Below, piece by piece: positions 7,772 to 12,640 of a stretch of 12,640 nucleotides of DNA. Where the stretch lies: assembly GCA_021324035.1 (NCBI GenBank), contig JAJPJU010000278.1:1-12640 (forward strand), in the 5' to 3' direction. The position numbers and the translations under genes were made by a program. The notes beneath the pieces were generated by a model, which made no database searches, was not told where the DNA came from, and saw only the letters and a list, made by a program, of their open reading frames with translations. Source of the DNA: Spartobacteria bacterium. Lineage in GTDB: Bacteria > Verrucomicrobiota > Verrucomicrobiia > Chthoniobacterales > UBA10450. The first letter of the stretch is position 1, and each line of letters begins with the position of its first letter.

Positions 7772-8383
7772 CTATAATTTCGTCCGTCCGGACATCGCCT
7801 GCTGCAAGGTTAGATCGTCTGCTGATTCCAACGCCGCTCCCGCCGGCAAGCCCCGGGCGATCCGCGTCAATGCCACGCCTTTGTTTTTCAAGAGATCGAC
7901 CAGATAATTCGTGGTCGCTTCGCCCTCCACATCAGCCGCCAGCGCGAAAATGATCTCGCTGAACTTTTCTTTTTCCGTCCGGTCGAGCAATTCCTTGATT
8001 CGCAAATCTTCCGGACCGATGTGATCCAGGGGCGAAATCCGGCCGCCTAACGAATGATACCGTCCGCGGAATGCGCCCGTTTTTTCCAAGGGCAGGATAT
8101 CGGTCGGCTGCTCGACCACGCAAAGAAGTTCGACGGCGCGTGACGAATCCGAGCAGATATCGCAAAGTTCGTTGGTCGTGAAATAGCCGCAAAGTTTGCA
8201 GGGGTGAATTCCCCGGCGGGTCTCCGAGATGGCCCGCGCGATCTGCTCCGGTTGATCGCCACGCGCCTGCACGATCCAGAGCGCGATCCGTTCGGCCGAT
8301 CGTGGGCCAACTCCTGGCATGTGACGCAGTTGCGCGACCAAATCCCGAAGCACGGATGGATATTCCGTTTTCTTCATGAGCAT
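7772..8383 (-). CDS. recR: Recombination mediator protein RecR
   Basis: RecR works with RecF and RecO to load RecA at gaps during recombinational repair. The 203-residue length is standard. In order: a helix-hairpin-helix (LRHMPGVGPRSAERIALWIV, 19-38), a Cys4 zinc finger (C62, C65, C74, C77 in CKLCGYFTTNELCDIC), a Toprim domain (LLCVVEQPTDILPLEKTGAF, with E91), then RYHSLGGRISPLDHIGPEDL, the VEGEAT acidic motif (152-157) and the C-terminal TRIARGLPAGAALESADD. The start is the ATG at 8381-8383, with GGAG about 14 nt before it; a second ATG two codons later is equally possible. It lies 37 nt after the cyclase-like gene on the same strand. The common dnaX-ybaB-recR arrangement is absent: neither dnaX nor ybaB is present here. 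Confidence 0.97.
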   Translation of the reverse strand: MLMKKTEYPSVLRDLVAQLRHMPGVGPRSAERIALWIVQARGDQPEQIARAISETRRGIHPCKLCGYFTTNELCDICSDSSRAVELLCVVEQPTDILPLEKTGAFRGRYHSLGGRISPLDHIGPEDLRIKELLDRTEKEKFSEIIFALAADVEGEATTNYLVDLLKNKGVALTRIARGLPAGAALESADDLTLQQAMSGRTKL

Positions 8384-8420
8384 CTACTCGAGCGCAGCTC
8401 CCACAATCCCCGGGCGCTCT

Positions 8421-9668
8421 CTACATCGGCCGCATCGGCACTTCGGCAAGATGGAGCGCGAGCGGCTCCAGCCGGCGCAGATACAATTGCAGGGGCGCGT
8501 CTTCTTCCTCGTTAGGCCCGCGCGCCTTTTGAAATTCGGAATACGCTTCGGCCCAGCGTTTCTCCCGATAAAATACAACGCCGTTCCAAAAACAATCACG
8601 ACGGGCGAGTTGTTCCGGTTTCGCTTCCGCGGCCGGCCAGAGAGGTTCGTATATCTCGTGACGCTCGCGCGAATTTACGCCGCTTAGAAAATCGATCGGG
8701 CGGGCGACAATGTACCGGCTGGCAAGCTCGAAGGTGCGAGGCCCGATCAAAACTCGAGATCCATAAAATCGATTTGCCACACAAAATCGCCGCGCGAGCT
8801 CGACTGGCTCACCGCTCGTGATCAAACCTGGACGATTCCCGTTTTGAAGAGGCGCCACCACCATCGTTCCCGAGCTGACACCGACATGAACATCGGATTT
8901 CGCATCTCCATTCGCCAGACGCGCCCGGCGAAATTGATCGACCACGTCCAGCGCAACCCGCACTGCTTTGTCTCCATGATGGGCGTCTACTTCCGGAAAA
9001 CCAAACAGCGCAACCACGCCCTCGGCATCGGCGGTTTGAATGTAACCGCCCGCACTGGTGAAAATATCCGTCGCGCGACGGATAAAGTCTTCGGTGATTT
9101 TGCCGAACTCTGGAGGTTCGCATTCGTCCGCGAGATCGTATTTGTTCGCGACATCGCAAACTACCACGGTGGTTTCGTAAGTCTTCGCGTCGGGATCGAA
9201 TGGAATGTCCCCCGAGATAACGCGTTGAAGCTGATCGTTTGATAATCTATCGCTGAAAAACGCGCGCGCGGTCACCGACCGCCCTCGATTAGCGATCGCC
9301 GTGTAACGATCGGCCGCGACGAACCCGAGAACGGTGGCAAGCATCGACGGCAACGGTTGAAAAAAAACTTTATACAGGCCACAGATCCAGGCGACGGCTG
9401 CGAGTTCGATCAGCAATCCGATCACCAGCAGCCCGATTCGACCGCGTCGAGCACTTGTCGTCGTCAGCGCCGCCACGCCAAACGCGAGGACCGACATGAA
9501 CACGTATTGCAGCTGGGTTGGCAGATTGTGAGTGGTAGATCCGGAGTCCGCAATGTAATCGGCGGTTCGTGATTCGAATTCCCTGACCTGAGGTACGAGC
9601 TGCAGAGCGCTCACCACCACCACGGTGAAGATACCGATAATTAAAGTCGCTATCAGCGGACGTCTCAT
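8421..9668 (-). CDS. Membrane protein with degenerate class III nucleotide cyclase domain
   Basis: The layout matches CHASE2-type adenylate cyclases, but in reduced form. Residues 4-26 form a first membrane helix, followed by VREFESRTADY, which resembles the first strand/helix of CHASE2. The roughly 200-residue sensor is missing and the chain goes straight to membrane helices near 52-70, 78-98 and 101-120. The cyclase-like domain spans about 160-340. The first metal Asp is present (D172 in VVVCDVANKYDL). In the segment GGYIQTADAEGVVALFGFP the second metal Asp is E216 and the base-selecting Lys is T212. In TSGEPVELARRF the base-contacting Asp is E287, the transition-state Asn is E290, and the Arg (R294) is kept. 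Ordinary cAMP synthesis is therefore doubtful; a nucleotide-binding or scaffold role is possible. The C-terminal 350-410 stretch resembles the TPR-like tail of such proteins. The ATG is 8 nt after the stop of the ClpX-like gene, indicating an operon. Confidence 0.78.
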   Translation of the reverse strand: MRRPLIATLIIGIFTVVVVSALQLVPQVREFESRTADYIADSGSTTHNLPTQLQYVFMSVLAFGVAALTTTSARRGRIGLLVIGLLIELAAVAWICGLYKVFFQPLPSMLATVLGFVAADRYTAIANRGRSVTARAFFSDRLSNDQLQRVISGDIPFDPDAKTYETTVVVCDVANKYDLADECEPPEFGKITEDFIRRATDIFTSAGGYIQTADAEGVVALFGFPEVDAHHGDKAVRVALDVVDQFRRARLANGDAKSDVHVGVSSGTMVVAPLQNGNRPGLITSGEPVELARRFCVANRFYGSRVLIGPRTFELASRYIVARPIDFLSGVNSRERHEIYEPLWPAAEAKPEQLARRDCFWNGVVFYREKRWAEAYSEFQKARGPNEEEDAPLQLYLRRLEPLALHLAEVPMRPM

Positions 9669-9676
9669 GAACGGGA

Positions 9677-11281
9677 TCAGGGTTTGGCCATCGATGGCGA
9701 ACCTGGATAGTACGACTGTACAACCAGTTCACTCAAGCATCTGTCTGGCCCATCCACTGCGTCGGCCCCCAGGACGAAATTGGAGCGGCCGGTGTTCTTT
9801 TTCACCAGGTTCAAACCGAACTGGTAATCCTTGAACAAGTGGGCGCAGAGATCGGTCATGGTCATTCGCTCGCTATGGGCGCGTTCCACCAAACGCCGGA
9901 CGGCGGCATCGTCAAAAACAATTTCGATGCCGTGAGCCTTGGCGAACGCCGCCGCCCATTGTCGGGCCGCATCCTCCAGCATCCTGGCCTCGTGCTTTTC
10001 ACCTTCCGCCATCAATCGATCGAGCACCCGCTTCGGCTCCCGCACCAGCTCTGCCGTCACCCGCAATTGACTCAAACCTGAGCCTGCCAGGTGGTATTTG
10101 TAATCGCGGAAGAGCTTTTCAAACACTGTTAGCAAACCGCGCGCGCCCGTTTTTTCCGAAGCCGCGGCTTCGGCAATCAGACGAAGCGCTTCGTCGTCAA
10201 AACTAATCTCGATCCCGTAGGCCCTGAAAGCGCGTTCGTACTGGCGCAACAGGCTGCCTTCCGAAAATTTCATGATCTTAAACAGATCCTCAGCGTCGAG
10301 ATCCAGACAGACCACCCGCACCGGCAAACGCCCAATGAATTCCGGCTCGAAACCGTACTCGACGAAATCCTGAGTCGTGACGTGTTGAAACAATTCGTTA
10401 TCCATCACCTGCACCGGATCCGCCCGAAAACCGATCTGTCCCTGACGAACGCGTCGCGCCACTTGCTCCTTCAACTTTTCGAACGCACCACTGACGACAA
10501 ATAAAATGTGCCGCGTGTTAATGGTTTCACGCTTTGCTTTGCCTTTGCGCTGGAATTCGAACGCGGCCTGCAACTGCGCCTGCAAATCGTTCATGCTCCG
10601 CACTGGCACTTCCGTCTCCTCCATCAACTTGAGCAGGGTCGTTTGCACCCCGCGGCCGCTGACGTCCCGGCCAATCAGATTTCCGGCCGAAGCGATTTTG
10701 TCGATCTCGTCGATGTAAATGATTCCGAACTGCGCGAGATTCAGATCGCCGTTGGCTTTGTGAACAAGCTCGCGCACCAAATCTTCCACATCGCCGCCGA
10801 CGTATCCGGTTTCGCTGAACTTCGTCGCGTCCGCTTTCACAAACGGAACTTTGATCAAATCCGCGATGTGTTTGATAAGGTAAGTTTTTCCAACACCGGT
10901 TGGTCCGACCAGAATCACATTCTGCTTTGCGTACTCGAGTTGATCGGCCGCCTTCGGATTATCTCGCTCGAGCTGATCTAAATATTTCGCGTGATTGTAA
11001 TGATCGCAGACCGCGATTGAGAGAACCTTCTTGGCTTCGTCCTGTTTGATCACGAACCGGTCCAGGTGCGCTTTGATATCGCGCGGGAGAAAGTTGAATT
11101 CGAAATCGTGCGCCTTCGCCGCCGGCTCCGGCTTCTCTTCGGTCTCGGCTTCCGCCGGTTCCGGGGCCGGAAATGCCGCAACCGAAACGTGATCGCCGAA
11201 GTTCTGTTTCATAAACTCGGAGATCTTCGTCTTCAATTCCTCGGGTGAAGGAAACGTCGGTGGCGGTGGATTTTGCTCCAT
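9677..11281 (-). CDS. ClpX-like AAA+ ATPase with extra C-terminal domain
   Basis: This 534-residue protein is a HslU/ClpX-class AAA+ unfoldase. Key elements are Walker A GPTGVGKT (126-133), the ClpX pore-loop motif GYVG (159-162) in DATKFSETGYVGGDVEDLV, Walker B IIYIDEIDKI (187-196), EYGFEPEFIGRLPV (308-321) with the box VII Arg, and sensor 2 KTGARGL (377-383). An IGF tripeptide (283-285) sits where ClpX carries its ClpP-docking loop, so ClpP interaction is possible. The N-terminal Cys4 zinc domain of ClpX is absent; residues 1-60 are Pro/Glu/Ala-rich. The chain continues about 100 residues past the normal end: 440-490 repeats the small domain of 346-398 without sensor 2. I chose the ATG at 11279-11281; a TTG-initiated extension to 11344 would translate an intergenic repeat. 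No Shine-Dalgarno sequence is visible. It is probably a second ClpX-like protein rather than the housekeeping ClpX, which usually lies beside clpP. Confidence 0.88.
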   Translation of the reverse strand: MEQNPPPPTFPSPEELKTKISEFMKQNFGDHVSVAAFPAPEPAEAETEEKPEPAAKAHDFEFNFLPRDIKAHLDRFVIKQDEAKKVLSIAVCDHYNHAKYLDQLERDNPKAADQLEYAKQNVILVGPTGVGKTYLIKHIADLIKVPFVKADATKFSETGYVGGDVEDLVRELVHKANGDLNLAQFGIIYIDEIDKIASAGNLIGRDVSGRGVQTTLLKLMEETEVPVRSMNDLQAQLQAAFEFQRKGKAKRETINTRHILFVVSGAFEKLKEQVARRVRQGQIGFRADPVQVMDNELFQHVTTQDFVEYGFEPEFIGRLPVRVVCLDLDAEDLFKIMKFSEGSLLRQYERAFRAYGIEISFDDEALRLIAEAAASEKTGARGLLTVFEKLFRDYKYHLAGSGLSQLRVTAELVREPKRVLDRLMAEGEKHEARMLEDAARQWAAAFAKAHGIEIVFDDAAVRRLVERAHSERMTMTDLCAHLFKDYQFGLNLVKKNTGRSNFVLGADAVDGPDRCLSELVVQSYYPGSPSMAKP

Positions 11282-11384
11282 GTTGTAGCGGCGGTCTATG
11301 ACCGCCGACAGGGCGCAGGCGTTCAAAACGGGGTCGCGCCCCAAAATCTACCATCGGAACTCGCGGTGTAAACCGGCCCCAAAC
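11282..11384. other. Intergenic gap with repeat hairpin upstream of the ClpX-like gene
   Basis: This 103-nt stretch separates the flavoprotein stop from the ClpX-like start. Its start-proximal third is the palindromic repeat at 11289-11307 with its GCTACAA edge. The remainder has no recognised signal. Its translation yields the GGHRPPLQ-like peptide that is typical of translated intergenic repeats, not of a gene. Confidence 0.5.
11289..11307. repeat. REP-like palindromic element
   Basis: CGGCGGTC (11289-11296) and GACCGCCG (11300-11307) form an 8-bp perfect stem with a 3-nt TAT loop. Read on the minus strand, the hairpin is followed by CTACAAC and then the ATG of the ClpX-like gene. The element GGTCATAGACCGCCGCTACAA resembles a dispersed intergenic repeat that I associate with soil Verrucomicrobia; this association is from memory, not a search. 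The adjoining 11-mer CCGACAGGGCG (11305-11315) recurs at 12511-12521. Confidence 0.6.
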
Positions 11385-11948
11385 TCACATTGGCGGGAGC
11401 GATTCTCTTCCGTATCTCAGTACGCGACTCATCCAGATCAGCTCATCCAGGAATTTGTCCACCCGACGGACGAAGTTTTCATCGAGCAGGTTCCCGCGTT
11501 CGTCGAAAAGCATGCCGACCTTTCCGAAATTTACGTCTTCGAAGATCGTCACCAGGCCGAACTCGCGCATTACCGGCAGCAAATTCTCGATTACGCGCGC
11601 GCCTCCGATAATGCCCGCCGAGACCCCGCAAATCCCAACCGCTTTGTGAATGTACTCCTTCAAGCACATATCCAGCGCGTGTTTCAGAAGGCCCGGAAAA
11701 CTGTGGTTGTATTCCGGCGTCACGATAATCAGACCGTCGCAGCGCTCGATTGTCGCCGCGAATTTCGGATCCTTCATTTGTTCGCCGGCGTCATCGAGCT
11801 TCATCGGCAGAGTGCGAACATCGATGAATTCAGTTTCCACACCGGCCCGCGCTTTGGTTCGTTCGAACACAAATTTCGCCGCGTGCTCGCTTTCGCGACC
11901 CTGGCGAGCGGTCCCAAGAATCAGCGGAATGAAGAGCGGAGAATCCAT
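11385..11948 (-). CDS. NADPH-dependent FMN reductase-family flavoprotein
   Basis: This 187-residue protein has a flavodoxin-like fold of the NADPH-dependent FMN reductase family (quinone/azo/chromate reductase type), expected to bind FMN and use NAD(P)H in the cytoplasm. The FMN-phosphate loop is LGTARQGRES (11-20), where relatives have GSxRxxS. The second flavin contact is TPEYNHSFPGLLKHALD (77-93), the strongest family signature, and a glycine-rich GVSAGIIGGARV (108-119) follows. The length is normal for the family. The physiological substrate cannot be told from sequence. The start is the ATG at 11946-11948. The leader before it is the 9-bp repeat array rather than a ribosome site, so the gene lacks a Shine-Dalgarno sequence. 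It lies downstream of tRNA-Leu on the same strand and 103 nt upstream of the ClpX-like gene. Confidence 0.88.
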   Translation of the reverse strand: MDSPLFIPLILGTARQGRESEHAAKFVFERTKARAGVETEFIDVRTLPMKLDDAGEQMKDPKFAATIERCDGLIIVTPEYNHSFPGLLKHALDMCLKEYIHKAVGICGVSAGIIGGARVIENLLPVMREFGLVTIFEDVNFGKVGMLFDERGNLLDENFVRRVDKFLDELIWMSRVLRYGRESLPPM

Positions 11949-11953
11949 TTCTA

Positions 11954-12019
11954 GACAGGATTTACAGGATTCAGATGATTAAAGAAAACCGGAATCCAGT
12001 TAATCTTGTTAATCCTGTT
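11954..12019. repeat. Inverted array of six 9-bp units (consensus AACAGGATT)
   Basis: Left arm units are GACAGGATT, TACAGGATT and CAGATGATT (11954-11980). After a 12-nt spacer (AAAGAAAACCGG) the right arm carries the same unit inverted: AATCCAGTT, AATCTTGTT and AATCCTGTT (11993-12019). The outer 17 nt of each arm (11955-11971 and 12002-12018) match in 15 positions as an inverted repeat. The array fills most of the space between the 3' end of tRNA-Leu and the start of the flavoprotein gene. Its function is unknown; transcribed, it could form a long imperfect stem. Confidence 0.75.
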
Positions 12020-12028
12020 TAGTTAGAG

Positions 12029-12115
12029 TGCCGATGGCCGGACTCGAACCGGCACGGGCCGTTTAAAGCCCAACGGATTTTAAGTCCGTTGCGTCTGCCA
12101 TTTCGCCACATCGGC
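12029..12115 (-). tRNA. tRNA-Leu (anticodon UAA)
   Basis: The 87-nt minus-strand sequence folds as a class II tRNA: acceptor GCCGATG/CATCGGC, D stem GCG/CGC with GG in the loop, anticodon stem ACGGA/TCCGT with loop CTTAAAA, a long variable arm of 19 nt (stem GGGC/GCCC), and T arm GCCGG-TTCGAGT-CCGGC. The anticodon TAA (12080-12082) reads UUA, and UUG by wobble. The discriminator base is A. The CCA end is not encoded and must be added after transcription. The long variable arm and the anticodon together identify leucine. Confidence 0.97.
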
Positions 12116-12291
12116 GGATTTACCTGGGGAAGGTAGCCACAGAACCTTAAAAATGAAATAAGCCTCCACTTACCGCCTCTGCGTGGGTGCGGCGCGACAA
12201 ACAATCTCTTGCTCGCGCGGTGTAAAAGAAACAAACCTCGATCGGCCAAATCCGGATTGATTTGTGGAGCGAAAAACCAGCCTGTGCCGCA

Positions 12292-12323
12292 GTGGCGCCC
12301 TCGCTTCGGGGTTTGGGCGCCAC
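12292..12323. repeat. Hairpin with 9-bp GC-rich stem
   Basis: GTGGCGCCC (12292-12300) pairs perfectly with GGGCGCCAC (12315-12323) around a 14-nt loop. No T-run follows it on the + strand, nor an A-run before it, so it is not a standard intrinsic terminator. A perfect AGCCGCGGCT palindrome lies just after it at 12342-12351. Confidence 0.55.
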
Positions 12324-12367
12324 AAGACGGCTCTGCAGGCAAGCCGCGGCTGTTTTCCCCGCTTCGG

Positions 12368-12391
12368 AGCGGCGCAGCTTACTGCGCCGCT
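12368..12391. repeat. Hairpin with 10-bp perfect stem and 4-nt loop
   Basis: AGCGGCGCAG (12368-12377) pairs with CTGCGCCGCT (12382-12391) around the loop CTTA. The bases that follow on the + strand (TCTTTCCGACC) are pyrimidine-rich but not a T-run, so a terminator role is weakly supported at best. Confidence 0.6.
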
Positions 12392-12495
12392 TCTTTCCGA
12401 CCTGACAATCACTCCTTTATGCCGGAGACGAAATCGGCCACATCCAGCGGCCGCCACCCAACGCGTAGTACTATATTAGATGGGGTCGTCCGGGC

Positions 12496-12511
12496 GGGAG
12501 CGTCCGCTCCC
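12496..12511. repeat. Short hairpin GGGAGC/GCTCCC
   Basis: A 6-bp perfect stem (12496-12501 with 12506-12511) encloses GTCC. It is directly followed by CCGACAGGGCG, the 11-mer shared with the repeat at 11305-11315, so it probably belongs to the same family of intergenic elements. Confidence 0.45.
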
Positions 12512-12523
12512 CGACAGGGCGAT

Positions 12524-12543
12524 GGCGATTGAAGTCAATCGCC
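12524..12543. repeat. Hairpin GGCGATTGA/TCAATCGCC
   Basis: A 9-bp perfect stem (12524-12532 with 12535-12543) has only AG between the arms, so it is almost a continuous palindrome. It begins 2 nt after the shared 11-mer and ends 26 nt before the ribosome binding site of the next gene. It could be a repeat element or a protein-binding site. Confidence 0.55.
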
Positions 12544-12569
12544 GCCACCTAATCTATCAAAATTCAAAC

Positions 12570-12575
12570 AGGAGG
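12570..12575 (+). promoter_or_regulatory. Consensus Shine-Dalgarno sequence
   Basis: AGGAGG, 4 nt before the ATG at 12580 (AGGAGGAGTTATG). It is the only consensus ribosome binding site before any start codon in the window and fixes the start of the PfpI-like gene. Confidence 0.85.
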
Positions 12576-12579
12576 AGTT

Positions 12580-12640
12580 ATGGCTCGGAAGTTGGAAGGC
12601 AAGAAGGTGGCCATTTTGGTGGCTAATGGCTTTGAACAAG
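12580..12640 (+). CDS. PfpI/DJ-1-type class I glutamine amidotransferase-like protein, 3' part outside window
   Basis: Only the first 20 residues are present: MARKLEGKKVAILVANGFEQ. The pattern K-K-V-A-I-L-V followed by a small residue, G-F-E is the first beta strand and the conserved Glu region of PfpI/DJ-1-family proteins (intracellular protease or deglycase type), where this Glu lies near the later nucleophilic Cys. The strong ribosome binding site and good codon choice support a real, well-expressed gene. The catalytic Cys and the rest of the fold are beyond the window, so the family call is tentative. Confidence 0.65.
   Translation, partial: MARKLEGKKVAILVANGFEQ

Larger units (their letters stand above)
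12116..12579. other. Gene-free region rich in palindromic hairpins
   Basis: In 464 nt I see no convincing coding region; open frames here (for example 12209-12532 on the + strand) are low in protein character and run through hairpins. The tRNA-Leu promoter must lie at the left end on the minus strand, but no clear -35/-10 pair is visible. Four separate hairpins follow from 12292 onward, annotated individually. TATATT at 12472-12477 could be a -10 box for the PfpI-like gene, but no -35 box supports it. Confidence 0.6.

Noticed and set aside
11282..11344. TTG-initiated N-terminal extension of the ClpX-like protein
   Set aside because: The extension would translate the palindromic intergenic repeat; the ATG at 11279-11281 opens the natural sequence.
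11298..11954. 218-codon + strand open frame opposite the flavoprotein gene
   Set aside because: The minus-strand frame carries the FMN reductase motifs; the opposite frame is a shadow.
11954..12019. Short CRISPR array
   Set aside because: Units are 9 bp with no spacers between them, and the orientation is inverted in the second half.
12368..12391. Intrinsic terminator
   Set aside because: The stem is strong, but neither strand has the T-run needed after it, and no gene on the + strand ends nearby.
12209..12532. 107-codon + strand open frame in the hairpin-rich region
   Set aside because: It runs through four hairpins and has no domain, no ribosome site and repeat-like composition.

Overview
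The window is a GC-rich bacterial chromosome segment with dense gene packing. It carries nine protein genes that are complete at both ends or run off the left edge, one tRNA gene, and the first codons of a tenth protein gene. The protein set, the scarcity of Shine-Dalgarno sequences, and the palindromic 'GGCGGTC-ATA-GACCGCC-GCTACAA' type intergenic repeats suggest a soil verrucomicrobium of the Spartobacteria/Chthoniobacterales type. This lineage call is inference from recognisable style, not a database match.

Left part (1-7766), mostly + strand: the 3' part of a GT4 glycosyltransferase gene converges with a minus-strand polytopic membrane protein of unknown function. A short divergent promoter region carrying a near-perfect 24-nt palindrome follows. 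Then come three co-directional genes: treZ (maltooligosyltrehalose trehalohydrolase), a GH133 amylo-alpha-1,6-glucosidase (glycogen debranching enzyme), and an MscS-type mechanosensitive channel. Together they suggest a link between storage glucan, trehalose and turgor control. No treY (maltooligosyltrehalose synthase) is present in the window.

Right part (7772-12115), minus strand: reading in the direction of transcription there are tRNA-Leu(UAA), an NADPH-dependent FMN reductase-like flavoprotein, a ClpX-like AAA+ unfoldase without the usual N-terminal zinc domain and with a second degenerate copy of its C-terminal small domain, a membrane protein with a degenerate class III nucleotide cyclase domain and an apparently lost CHASE2 sensor, and recR. 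The AAA+ gene, the cyclase-like gene and recR are tightly spaced and probably co-transcribed.

Right end (12116-12640): about 460 bp without a convincing gene, filled with short palindromic hairpins. It ends at a strong Shine-Dalgarno sequence and the first 20 codons of a PfpI/DJ-1-type protein. The features most worth a second look are the duplicated C-terminal domain of the ClpX-like protein, the catalytically degraded cyclase, the six-unit 9-bp inverted array between tRNA-Leu and the flavoprotein gene, and the repeat hairpin that sits where the ribosome binding site of the ClpX-like gene should be.
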